DNA from: Zingiber officinale
Taxonomy: Eukaryota > Streptophyta > Magnoliopsida > Zingiberales > Zingiberaceae
Assembly: GCF_018446385.1 (NCBI RefSeq)
Contig: NC_055987.1
Span: 10,439,705-10,503,704, forward strand
Direction: 5' to 3'
Length of the DNA stretch: 64,000 nucleotides
Shown here: piece after piece, positions 1-11,336 of the stretch
How positions within the stretch are numbered: the first letter of the stretch is position 1
Layout of the letters: every line of letters begins with the position of its first letter
Made by a program: the position numbers and the translations under genes
Notes under the pieces: model-generated
What the model was told of the DNA's origin: nothing
Database searches by the model: none
The model's input: the letters and a program-made list of their open reading frames with translations, nothing else

Positions 1-1389
1 TGCACAGATTTTATATTTATTCAAAAGGCTGTCTCTTTTTTTTTTTTTTACCAATTTGGAAGTTGTAACTTTTTAAGTGTTTATTTCATTCATATTATGC
101 TACAATTTAAAACCTTGTTTTCTCCAATTTATTACTTTTAAGCAAAACCAAGGGACTATTTCAATTAAAAAGTTAGAAGTCCATTTCTTCTTACATTAGT
201 TGCATGTACACATGTTTTTCTTTTGGGTTAATTCCCTTAGACAAAGAAATGTAAACTAATTAAACTCACTATTTTTTTCTTTACTATGTATCTGGGTTTT
301 GGTTGCATCTATTGAGGACACATTTAAAATGGTACAAACATATACTTAGACGACTAATAAATGTTCCAGTTAGGCGATGTGAAACTATGCTAAATATTCA
401 CATCAAACGAGGAAGAGGAAGATAAAAAAACTTAATTAGCAAAAATAAAATAAGATAAAATTTATTTAAATATAGATGATGTTATAGTAGGGGATAGAGC
501 TCAATTGCACAAAAGGATCTATATAGCGGACCCTTTTAGTGGAATAAGGCTTGGTTGTTATTGTTGATGTAATATCTTAAGTTCCTTCATGTAAAACTAG
601 TTGCTGATGTACAAATTAAAAATGTAAAGAGTTCATTTGGTTTATTAGTACTATGAAACTGCAATATATATTGCTTGGATACTCTATATTTATTTCTTCC
701 CAAACTTGAGCCCTATGGCCAAAATGATGTAAAGATGATAGGGGTGCTGATTGATCAATAACGACTCAAGGCAACATTTAAAGTCACCATCTAACATTGC
801 AATCAGTCCTGTCCTTGAGTCAAGACTTTCTTCCCAAACCTGAACCCTATGTCAAAAGGTGTGAAGATGATATGGGTACTGGATGGTCAACGACTCAAAG
901 CAACATTTAAAATCACAATCTAATGCTGTCAGACTGGTTGTCCGTGTGGATCAGTTTGCAAATGGCCCTCATCCATTCAGGGGATGGATGTGCTAAACTG
1001 CATGCTCTATTTTCAAAATCAGTGAGTCAATTTTAAGTTTTTAAGTATGGAAAAATAAAGCAATGTCTAATTCCTTAAAGCTTGTTTGGTTCAGTCAAAT
1101 ATCAAACTCACAATGTTGAAGTATATCATGCTTTCAATTTAATTCTGGTTTAAAAATGTGGTGCTACCAGTTTCCAAGGATAAACCACTTTGGTCTTTAA
1201 TCTTTAATTAATTCCAGCTCTCATACTATTGAAAAATTGAATTTCTTAGCAAGAATCTTTTGACCATTCTGTCATTACAGAAGCAAGTTTCTGTATCTCA
1301 ATTTTCATTTGCAGACTCTGCAACTTAGTTCATCTATTGCATTTGAATTTTGAGTGCTATGTTTAGTCATTTATTTTCTTCTTTATCAG
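1..1389 (+). other. Intron (and possibly upstream non-coding sequence) of the SAMTL-like carrier gene
   Basis: AT-rich sequence with no convincing coding exon on either strand. It precedes a clear acceptor (ttatcag) at 1389 that opens the first visible exon of the carrier gene, so most or all of it should be one long intron of that gene. An internal 134-bp-offset tandem duplication is listed separately. The 5' exons, including any transit peptide and the N-terminal domain of the family, must lie outside the window. Confidence 0.6.
693..930. repeat. Imperfect tandem duplication inside the carrier-gene intron
   Basis: A block beginning tttcttcccaaac at 693 recurs at 827. The copies share the same order of words (ccctatg, gatgat, gactcaa, gcaacatttaaa, atctaa) with roughly 80 percent identity by eye. 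Offset is about 134 bp. It looks like an old local duplication; no coding potential. Confidence 0.75.
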
Positions 1390-2644
1390 ACACGTGTACA
1401 AGCATCAACACTTTCATTCCCAGAGCTCGTCTCTAAATTACCAGAAATTGGTATTCGTGGGCTGTACAGGGGTTCAATTCCAGCAATCCTAGGACAATTC
1501 TCTAGGTGAGTTCTCTTCTTCAAGGCTAACTCTGTTTAAGCATGATTCATCTTTGTTTGATTTTGTTCTTTTTTCAGCCATGGATTGAGGACTGGTATCT
1601 TTGAAGCAACTAGGATTGTGCTAATAAATGTTGCACCAAATCTACAAGATCTCCAGGTATAAGTAGGGGATGTTTTAATTTTTTTCAATTTTCCTTGGTA
1701 GAGATTGATTCAACCCAGCAATTTAGCTGTAAATTTAATTTTGAGTTCTATTCATAACTGATCTTTCTTCATTATCTTGTGATTAAAGTATGGCTAATAG
1801 CCATGACAATGTGTCAGATCCTGACACTTCTCAAGATCAAACGACATTGCTTCTCTACTCTATATAACATTGAACAGTAGAAGTTTGCTGAAATAATCAT
1901 TCACTTGCTACAAAGATTTACAATGTCGATTGTATTGTAGGTGCAATCCATGGCATCCTTTTGCAGCACAATCTTAGGGACAGCGGTTCGAATCCCTTGC
2001 GAAGTCTTGAAGCAGAGGCTACAGGCAGGCATCTTCAATAATGTAGGAGAGGCGATTGTAGGCACCCTACAACAAGATGGTTTGAAAGGATTTTTCCGTG
2101 GGACTGGTGCCACACTTTGCCGAGAGGTCCCATTTTATGTTGCTGGGATGTGTCTATATGCTGAATCTAAGAAGGTAGATAAATTCTGACTACTGTTAAG
2201 TTCTCATTTGTTGGATTTATGCATCTCAGACTATCTCTAGACTTTTACTCCTTTGTTTCATTCACACCTTATACTCTTACAAGATTGTGTTCATCTTGTT
2301 GATACATTTGCTTTTAATTGCTTTGATAGGCTGTACAGAACCTTCTGAACCGAGAACTGGAACCCTGGGAAACTGTGGCAGTAGGGGCTTTATCTGGCGG
2401 ACTTGCTGCCGTCGTCACCACACCCTTCGATGTCATGAAGACGCGAATGATGACTGCGCCGCGGGGTTTTCCAGTGTCAATGCAAATGGTCGCTTTCTCC
2501 ATTCTTCGCAAGGAAGGTCCTCTAGGCCTTTTCAAGGGAGCTGTCCCAAGGTTCTTCTGGATTGCACCTCTCGGTGCTATGAACTTCGCTGGATATGAGC
2601 TTGCAAAGAAGGCCATGGACAAGACCGAAGACGTGCCAGGTTAA
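1390..2644 (+). CDS. SAMTL: Mitochondrial substrate carrier, SAMTL-like, 3' part (four exons)
   Basis: Coding exons read at 1390-1505, 1578-1656, 1941-2174 and 2330-2644 (stop TAA). All joints have GT-AG borders and keep frame: the first intron splits a Ser codon, the others are phase 0. Two mitochondrial-carrier signatures are visible: PCEVLKQR in the third exon and PFDVMKTR in the last, both fitting Px[DE]xx[KR]x[KR]. The protein ends FAGYELAKKAMDKTEDVPG. This C-terminus and exon layout resemble the plant carrier At2g35800 (SAM transporter-like), a membrane carrier with a long N-terminal extension. Family members exchange metabolites across organelle inner membranes; the substrate here is inferred from resemblance only. 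About 247 residues are present and the N-terminal part is outside the window. No stop or frameshift is seen, so it looks functional. Confidence 0.9.
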
Positions 2645-3600
2645 ACTCTTTGGTTGCTGTTGTGTGGAAGCACTCGTCGACCATGTATTTTTTTTTTCTT
2701 TTTGAGTTCAAAGCTGCTTTTTTTTTGTAGCAAATGATGATCAACATAGACAGGTTGTATTATTCATTGTTGACCATATGTGTACATATGGCCCGAGCTC
2801 CTCTACATGCCTTAGCTTTCCTTTTTGTGCTTTGGATACGTGATTGTAAACAATGCGTGAACAAAATCTAAAAGCAAATATATGAAACAAATGAGTTTTA
2901 GTATCTTGAAGTAAATTAGTCTCCTTGGCCGTCATTTTTCTCCTTGATACGTCAATTTTTCTCGATCCACGCAATCGAGGAGCTGTATAGAGTGAGTCTC
3001 TAGTAGATCTGCAAGGAGGGTGGCCTTTTAGGAGCACGAAGCGATGTGGCCGGTGGACACAGAAGAGGCCGCCAAAGTCGGCAAAGCGCTGTGATGATTG
3101 AGAGCACTCGGAGGCGACGACAAAGACAAGACGATGTCAACAATGAAAATGATGGACAGGTAGATGGCAAGTACCAATGCGCACTGAGTAATCGAGACAA
3201 TAAACTATCGAATAAGCATGGAACGAAAGAGCATGAGAACAATTCATTTCCACGCAATCGAATAGCGACTTATTAGTGTCTTCCCTTTTGGATTTTGTTC
3301 GCTAGCTCGGTGTTATTATGACTTGTTGATTATCGTAGAAACAAAGCTGTCTGCAGATATGAAATAACAATGATTATATTAGAAAAAGAAAAACCTCCAG
3401 CGCAAACCCTTAATTCAATGACTTACGCTGATTTGAATCTGACAGCGCAAACCCTTACTGTTCGCCTGACCAACACTCCCTTGTAGTAATTATCAAGAGA
3501 TGCGTGACATACAAGTCTTCAATAGACGACTTCATGTTCTAAGATCGACAAGAACTATATGATATGGAATCTTTAGCCAACATTAATTCGCCTAATTACT
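2645..3600. other. Intergenic region between the converging carrier and Dof genes
   Basis: Contains the 3' UTR of the carrier gene (plus strand) and that of the Dof gene (minus strand), which converge here. T-rich tracts follow the carrier stop at about 2690 and 2720. Short ORFs on both strands at 2741-3276 overlap one another, lack homology I can recognise and look like chance frames. No repeat or RNA gene seen. Confidence 0.6.
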
Positions 3601-4739
3601 TCAAAGCAGAGAGCTGTTGATCAGCCCTTGCCAGGAATTCCCAACCGCACCTCCATTACCACCACTCCAGCTGCAATCCAACAATATGCTCCCTGCCGCA
3701 TCCTGCCATGGCAGGTGGCTATTGCTCGTAGTCGTAGCCGCACTATCAAACCACAGCCCTGCACTCTCCTCCACGCCACAGTACACGCCGCCAAAGCTGC
3801 CATCAGCAGCAGCAGCCGCAGTGTCTTCACTGCCCAGCAACCCGCTCCTTAGCATATCAAGAAACCCACTCGGGGCGTCTGACGTGCCCACCAACTGTTT
3901 GCTCGGTGGCTGGCTAGCAAAAGACAGGGCTGGCGGATCGACCAGGGCAGTAGTGACGCTGCCGTTACTGAGATCCTGCTCCGGCGATGCCTTCTTGAAA
4001 GAGGAGGCGGAGGAGGATGAAGAAGAAGAAGAAGACGATGATTGTTTTTTGTTCTTTCTGCAACCGCCCCCTACAGGCACATTTCTGAGGGAGCCCCCCT
4101 GAGTCCAGTACCTCCGACAACCCTTGCAGTAGTGCCTGGGCTGGGAGAGGCTGTAGTTGTTGTAGTAGCAGAACTTGGTGTTCGTGGAGGCACACCTGGG
4201 GCACTGCAGGACTTGCTCCGGCGGAGAAGCCCTTAGCTTTCTCTCCTGTGTTCGCGGGACCTGCTGAGTAGTCTTGGGGCATCTGATCGCTGCCGTTTCC
4301 TCCGCTCGATGTCCTGCTGCCATTGTCTAAGGAGATAACATACGAACACACGCAGAAGCATTAGTGAGAGATCCAGATTTGACCTTAGGAAGATTTTGTA
4401 CTCCTGAAGGGCAATTCTTGGTGTTAAAGTTGAAGAGTAATGCTCTGAAAGCCCATCTATTCTATAATCCATCATCTTAATTAAGCTTACTACTAACACT
4501 TCAATCATAAGTTATGTTAATGTTGGCTGGAGAAGAAATTTGAGAATGGAAGAATTAACTATAAATTAAGAATCTCATGCTAGCTAGGCCATCAAAATGA
4601 CTCAGAAACTATACATGATCTTGCAGGAAGCATGCGTATAAATAATTCAAGTATATATGAGAAACGTGAAGAACTCAGAAAAGTGAAGAAGGCCAGAGAA
4701 TTGATTTACCTGGTAGTAGTGAGCGTTAGAAATCTCCAT
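3601..4739 (-). CDS. Dof-type zinc-finger transcription factor (two exons)
   Basis: Plant-specific Dof factor that binds AAAG-core promoter sites in the nucleus. Exon 1 (4739-4710) encodes only [10 protein letters not shown] and ends CAG|GTAAAT. The 383-bp intron ends TTAG at 4327. Exon 2 (4326-3601) opens with Thr-Met-Ala-Ala, giving about 251 residues in total. The Dof finger is complete: [17 protein letters not shown], then [11 protein letters not shown] and the basic GGGCRKNKK tail, with four Cys of the C2C2 finger. A long Ser tract follows, then an acidic/Gly-rich C-terminus ending GLINSSLL, typical of the family. A start at the internal Met of exon 2 is possible, but the short first exon before the finger is the usual Dof gene design. 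No defect seen. Subgroup not assigned. Confidence 0.92.
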
Positions 4740-4960
4740 GCATGCAGAGATAGAAGAACAGAACTTAAAAAGGAGTAGTTGAGTGTAGGAACTAACTAGG
4801 CACAAGGGAAACAGTAGCAGAGTTCTTCCCTCAACTCTCACTTCGATAATAAATAGGAGGGAAGAAGAAGAAAGCATGATTAGCCCTCGTACAAAATGAC
4901 GTGGCCGCAACTTGCCTTCGGCGCGCTGCATATATTAATTAATACTGAGGGTGTAGTTCC
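4740..4960 (-). promoter_or_regulatory. 5' UTR and putative core promoter of the Dof gene
   Basis: On the minus strand a TATA-like TATTTATTAT lies at 4855-4846, about 107 bp upstream of the first Met codon. A second AT-rich candidate (TTAATATATG) lies near 4940. The leader between is pyrimidine-rich (CT tracts), as is common in plant 5' UTRs. Which box is used cannot be told from sequence. Confidence 0.4.
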
Positions 4961-5369
4961 ATTTTGCTCCCCCAGAGTTACACTTTTGCTAGTTCGATCC
5001 TTCTTCAATCGAACCGCGGCTTTCTTCTTGTTATTTCCGAAACATGATGAATTCGATTGAAATTGTTGCTGGAATAAATTGTGCGGGCTTTTCACACTGC
5101 GAGCATAAACATGATGGAGGTGGGGCCCGTGGGCGTTTGGCGTGAAGCACGATCCATAACGCTCCGAGGGAGCGGACCCACCGGGGATTTTTCCGGTTCT
5201 CGAGACACGTGCCGACGGCTGAGCCGCGCTTCAACGCGCTCATGATGGCGGCACCAGCATGCGCGCGCCGCGTGTCCACGTCAGACCAAACAGAGATTAA
5301 AGATATACTGGGGAAATTCTTTATTCTATAAATTAATTAATAATTATTAACCGCGTCGATTAAATTTGA

Positions 5370-5830
5370 AGTTGAGATTGAGGCGTCCACCGGTCAAAGA
5401 CGCTCCTACGGCGGTGCTCGATTCCTTGCGTGAACGCTGCCCCCTCTCTCTCTCCTCTCTCTCTCTCTCCTGGAGGAAGGAAGGAATCAGAACTCAGAAG
5501 GTGGGGGAGGGCGGTAGGCGGCGGGGCCCGCGGCAGTGGCGACCTCGGCGGAAGGTCGGTGGACCGGGGCCCAGCATCCGGAAGAACGCGATGCCTACGC
5601 GACGCGACGTCAAAAGGCGACGGACCGACTCCGACGAGGCTTGAGCCTTGAGGGGCGCCTCCGCGCGGCTGTCCGCTCCGCTCGTTTTTTGTTTGTGTTT
5701 TTTTTTTTTTTTGAAAACGACGTAAGAGTGAAGACTCAGTGACGTCATCGGCCAAGGAAGGGTGGGACCCGCCATGTTTGGCGGATTCGGCGGCGTGGCG
5801 CACGATCGTTGCATCGAAATCGATCCTTTG
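5370..5830. other. GC-rich block without a convincing gene
   Basis: Strongly GC-rich compared with the flanks, rich in CG dinucleotides, with a CT microsatellite at 5440-5470 and a poly-T run at about 5697-5712. Several overlapping ORFs exist in different frames on both strands (up to 161 codons, minus strand). They are Arg/Pro-rich, without recognisable domains, and are a by-product of GC bias. It could be a distal Dof promoter or the degenerate 5' end of another gene. Confidence 0.4.
5440..5470. repeat. CT-rich microsatellite
   Basis: A pure pyrimidine run dominated by the CT dinucleotide, interrupted by single extra C or T bases. Confidence 0.9.
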
Positions 5831-6855
5831 GTCGAGAATGAACAAGAAATCCCTGTCGTTGAAATCTGAGATCGACCAGAATATTTTTAACGATCATGTT
5901 TCTTTTGCTCTACATCCGGAAAGAGACAAGGGTGTATATATATATAAAATTTAAAAACGTGGTTACGTGATGTTTTGGCATGGAATTCGAATGGAGTGGA
6001 CAAAATAGATTAGATGCTTTAAAATGGATACGCAAACTGGACGGTGCAAGTTATCGAATCGATGTCCACCTCTGATAAATAAAGTAAAACAAAATAAAAT
6101 AAAATTAGAGAAATTTGATGTCTCTGTTACAGTAAAAAGTGATTATGTTCAATTTAGATCTAAAATTTAGATGCATCTTTAAATTATATAAAAAAAGATC
6201 AATTATGAAATTAATTTATAGACTACCGTCGAATATCAAATGACTAAAGATGAAAAGAATTTTTTCAAAAACATTTACTGATATGATCTTTAACCTATTA
6301 TAATAAATTTATCATTCTTTAGGGAATTAGACATCCGATGGAGATAAGAATTTGATATCCTGGACACATATAGAGAATGAAATTGACAATAATTAAAAGA
6401 TCACCTTTTGTTTTTTTTTTTTAAGGAATCATCATCCCTTTTGATTTTTTAATCATAAGGACATTTCACCCATCCTCATCAATTTCAGTGGTAAACTAAG
6501 TTGCTCTCAAATATATTATTTGATATTAAATTTTTCCTATCACACATATAAATTGTTAATTGGACGACCACATTTTAGTAACTATGATATCATATATGTT
6601 ATAATACATTTAACTTATTTAAAATATTTATGTAATAACAATTAAAATTTTATAGTTATTACTATATAGATTTGATATTTTCATCTAATATTTATTTCAT
6701 AGTTGCTTAGACTTATTCATTTAATATTCACGTTATTCTAACTTGCCTTATACAACAACATTCTGATTATAGTAGTTAAGAAACTATAGCTACTATAATA
6801 CGGATTTGCCATGTTCATATAACTAATCGATCGATTCAGTATTTAATACGAGTGA
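5831..6855. other. AT-rich intergenic DNA
   Basis: No ORF of note and no recognisable repeat family. Includes a poly-T run near 6412 and a short TA tract at 5936-5946. Confidence 0.6.
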
Positions 6856-7370
6856 CACTACAAAAATATCTTCAAATAGATGTGGAAGAAATCCTCAAAT
6901 TCATCGGTGAATATCGATGAATTTAGAATTATCAACTGAATTAGGATTCAGACGATAATTTGCTGACTGAATATAGATTCTGTTGATAATTTACAGACAA
7001 AATTAAGATTCCATTAGCAATTTGTAGACGGAATTAAGATTCAACCGGCATAATACCTTCTGAATTTGGTTCAGTCGGTATTTTACCGACGGATTTCTGA
7101 TTTAGTTGATTAATTTGATCTATTTTTTAGATCAAGTCGGTATTCCGCCAACGGATTTCTGATTTTGTCGATGAATTTGACCTATTTTCCCCAACTTGAC
7201 CCCACAATTTAATAAGATTTACCGACTGAATTCAAATTCAGTCAGTGAATTATATTTCACCAATTGAATCAAAATTTAGTCGGTTAATTGTATTTCGCCA
7301 ACTGAATCAAAATTAAATTGGTAAAAGATAGATAGAATTAAGATTCAATCGGTGAATTTGCCCTAATTTT
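6856..7370 (+). mobile_element. CACTA-type transposon terminus with subterminal repeats
   Basis: CACTACAAAAATATC at 6856 is the typical end of an En/Spm (CACTA) element. It is followed by many degenerate copies of a roughly 20-35-bp motif, (c)cgacggaatt...agattcagtcggt, in both orientations up to about 7370. Such dense subterminal repeats are the known binding sites for the CACTA accessory protein. The opposite end (…TTTTTGTAGTG) was not found. Whether this end belongs with the TNP2-like transposase at 13479 is uncertain, because the subterminal repeats near 15240 have a different motif. Confidence 0.65.
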
Positions 7371-7867
7371 CCTACCTGACCCCCTTTCTTCTCCTCGCGT
7401 TATTTCGATCTCGGTTACAATTTCTCCATCGTGTCTTCTCTTTGGCACATCTTCCCTTCGGCTCCTCTCCCGCTCTGGTAAACCTCTCTTCTCTCTGCTC
7501 CTCTCCAACTCCATTGGTTTGCTCATGGCCCTTTGGCCGGTTGCAACCCCTTGGCCGTTAGCATGGCCGGCTTGCTTGCAACCCCTTGGTTTTAAGCTTG
7601 GCCAACCACAACCAAGTTGCTCATGATCATCTTGGCCCTAGCTGACCATGGGGATGGCAACATAGATGCCGCGAGATTGGCCCCAGTCAGCTCGATCTAG
7701 ATTGAAAAAAAATCTAAATTTTAATTTAAAATATCTTGATATTGTAGACCATGATAGCTACTATGCATGAATCTTCTTCATGTGCAATAATGTTTAGATT
7801 GAAATATGTTGTAGTTGTTGGATAAGTATATTATGTTAAAACTTATTACTAATGTTACACAACATAT
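7371..7867. other. Probable CACTA interior, non-coding
   Basis: Pyrimidine-rich stretch (7380-7510) then a G+C-richer part with repeated cttggcc/ccttggcc words, then AT-rich DNA. A 62-codon minus-strand frame at 7526-7338 has no recognisable domain. It lies between the subterminal repeats and a SIRE-like LTR, so it is most simply the interior of the CACTA element. Confidence 0.35.
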
Positions 7868-8495
7868 TGTTAGTGCAGTTGACACTGATAATTAAACTTT
7901 GGTTTTGATGAATGACAAATAATTAAAGTTAGATTTTATATAATCTAATACCTTTACCAAGTGTGTAAGAATTGACGGGTCTAGAGGACCCGATATTAGG
8001 TTGAGTCCCAGTTAGATCAGAGAACCTGATAACTGACATGAAGTCTAGATAGGTTAAGGTATGACCCGATATCTGACAAGAAGTTCAATTGGGTCTATGG
8101 GACCTGATAGTTGGTTGAAGTCCAGTTGGGTTTGCAGACCTGACAACTGACAAGAAGACCTAGTGAGTCAAGAGGCAAGTTAAGCAACTGCAAATGGATT
8201 AAAAGTAATTCACTAGAGAAGAATGGTCCAGTGAGAACAAGTCTCAGAGGGACTATAGGCATTAGTCCAACTTAGAACCATTTTGGAAATCTAAGTTGAG
8301 ACCATGACTAGATTCTGATTTGGTAAGATAGGATCTAATTAATAATTATTTTATTTTAACTGTGCTAACTGTGTTTTATAGGTTAAGCTTTGTTGTGCTA
8401 ACATTATAATGCAAGAAATTAGTTGGCTAGAAAAAGGGGTGTCTAGGTGTTCGGGAAGGGTTCAATCACCCAGAGGTTCCAGCGCCCGAACTGGG

Positions 8496-10905
8496 TGTTG
8501 ATTAGTCATAGGAAGATCGTACCGGTTCCACTGTACAAAATTTTATACAAGTGTCGAACCTTTCCTCAATAACCTATTGTGTTCTTTAGAAGTTAAATTA
8601 GGAATCGCAGACGGAACTTAACATTATTGATTCTAAATTTAACTTATCCGTTCTTAATAGTTTAGACTTGGATCGCAAGCGGAACTTAACACTATTAAAC
8701 CAAATCCACCTACGTTATAAATTTCATTAAATATTAATTCCCAAAATTGGCTTACAGGACTATATGGCGAGGCACATGACCTTCTTGGATATGGGAGCAT
8801 CCACCACCGCCTAGACAAAGCCTTTTAAGGAAAGCTAATATTTAATTTCCTTATATAGCTCTAGGTTTAACCAAAAAGAACAATCGAATCACAAATTCAA
8901 AAATCAAAGAAAACACAAACACAAATTACTAATTCGAAAGAATAGATCTAATGCCTCTTGTGTTTGGAATTCATACAAAGAAAAATAACTAGCATGATGC
9001 GGAAAATAATTGCTAATTATACCTTCTCTTTGTATGCTAATAACCTCGAGATCTTCTGCCGTATTCGTCGCCTCGCCTTGGACATCGTGTGGGTGACGAT
9101 CCTCCAAGATGAACACCACCCAAAGAACTTCTCCTTCTCTATGTTTCGGCCACCTCCACCACCAAAGAGCAAAAGAGAGCAAAGGGAAAAGAGAGGGAGA
9201 GAGAGAGTCGGCCACCAAGAGGAACTCCACTAAGAGAATAACAATTGATGTCCCATGAGATCTCCCCTCCCCTTCTGTTATATTACTTGCCCAAGGCAAA
9301 TAAGGAAAGACTTTTTACAAAAATTAAAATATTCCTCTTGTTTTTCCTTTTTCCTTTTTATTTTTCCTTTTCTTTCCTCTTGATTGAATCAATCACCAAA
9401 TCATAAATTGGCTTGATTTAATTTTGACCGGCCCCTTGCTTGGGCACCAAGCAAGGGTGGCCGACCCCTATAAGGAAGGAAAAATATTTTTTATAAAATT
9501 TTATAAAATAAGAAATCCTTTTATAAAATTTTACAATCTCTCTTTCTTAAAGTGGATGTTAAAAAAGGAAAGTTTTAAAAATTAAAATCATGTTTTAAAA
9601 TTTAAAATTTCTCTTCTAAAAATTTCCTTTTTTAACATGGTTATAAAAATAGATAATTTAAATTTTAAAACTTCTCTTTCTTTTTTCCTAAAACTATGAG
9701 GATGGTTAAAAAAGGAAAGTTTTAAAACTTTTAAAACTCTCTATTAAACCATGTGACATAATTCAAATAAGAAAAGTTTTTAAATTTAAAATATCTATTT
9801 TAAAATTTGTAGATTTCTACAAAGAGAATATTTTAAAAATTCAAAACACCCCCTTATTTTTGAATTATTATGTCCGGCCCCCTTGCACAAAGCAAGGGCC
9901 GATCACCTTAAAGGAATTCATGGCTGACCCTTGGTTTGGTCACCAAGCCTTGGGCCGACCCTTCTTGGACATCAAGATGGGCTTTCATTGGATGGACTTG
10001 AGGCGTTAATGAGGCTACGACAGGAACATAGAGGAGAAATTGGTTTTGACCTTCCGATGAGCTTGAGTATCCCATATTCGCCTCGAACACACAACTCAAG
10101 TTCATCAATAATAACTCATTCCACTAGAGAGTTATTATTACACTACCGCACCAATCCCAAATTACATTATGAGCTCCTTCTTATCATGAGTGTGTTAGTC
10201 TCCCTATGTTTAAGATAACGAATGCCCTCTAATTAAGTAAGTTGCTGACAACTCACTTAGTTAATATCTAAGTCCAAGAGTAGTACCACTCAACCTCATT
10301 GTCATGTCGGACTAAGTCCACTTGCAGGATTTAACATGACAATCCTTATGAGCTCCTCTTGGGGACATTCTCAACCTAGATAACTAGGACACAGTTTCCT
10401 TTTATAATCAACAACACACACTATAAGTAATATCATTTCCCAACTTATCGGGCTTATTGATTTATCGAGCTAAATCTCACCCTTTGATAAGTTAAAGAAA
10501 TAAATACTAAATATATGTGCTTGTTATTATATTAGGATTAAGAGTACACACTTCCATAATAACTAAGGTCTAGTTCTTTTATTAAGTCAGTATAAAAAGA
10601 ACTTACCTAAAATGGTCCTACTCAATACACTGATAAGTGCAAATTAGAAAAATATCAATTTAGACAATCAAAACTAATTACAATTTCAATGGTTTATAAC
10701 CAATTTGAAGAGCCATCTAGATATTATAATCTATACAAGAACTTGTTCATCACATCATGTTATCTACAATATAAATTAATTGAACAACAACTTAACAAAT
10801 AAAATGCATTTGAGTGCCCTCAAACTGTTATTTCACAATGCTTGATCTAAATATTTCAAAATCTTGTAGGATAAAAGGCATCCCACAATAAATAGCATTT
10901 AAACA
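8496..10905 (-). mobile_element. Copia LTR in minus orientation (solo or truncated)
   Basis: Begins (plus-strand view) tgttgattag then gttccactgtacaaaa, matching the order in the copia LTR at 59604. It shares many further blocks with that LTR: nested aacttaacac words, a short proline-rich-looking segment, the ttgtgtgttcg-like region, and the segment acacactataagtaatatc. The right edge is less clear than the left and is placed where similarity fades, at tttaaaca near 10905. No internal region follows. It is a diverged relative, not a recent copy, of the family at 24340 and 59604. Confidence 0.6.
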
Positions 10906-11336
10906 ATATCGGCCTATAAGTATCACACCGTGTAGATGAGTTGTATGCCAACTTCCTGATGGACAAACATGTACCGACATATATGCCGAGGGTGGTCCAA
11001 GCGCCTGAGAGTGGATATAGACTACCATATAAAGCTTCGTTGAGGAGCGGCCACGTCAGCAGTCCAGGCACCTGGACATGGATAAGCTTGCGATGAAGTA
11101 GGATCGGATAGGTCTCGATCCAAGCACTCAGGGGTGGTCCAGGTGCCCGGAGATGGCTATAAAAGAGACTTCAACCAGTAGTCACAATAGTACTTCCACA
11201 TGCTTACTTTTGATCATTTGCTATGACTTCACTCTGCTGCCATGCTACTACTCGATGACTTCCAACCCTTGCTGGCAGACCGACACCAACACATAAGCTC
11301 GACCAAGTTTGATTCTACTATGTGTTAGTAACGAAT

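Noticed and set aside
5360..5845. 161-codon minus-strand frame in the GC-rich block
   Set aside because: Arg/Pro-rich, overlaps four other open frames of similar length, no domain, includes translated poly-Lys from the poly-T run; an effect of base composition.
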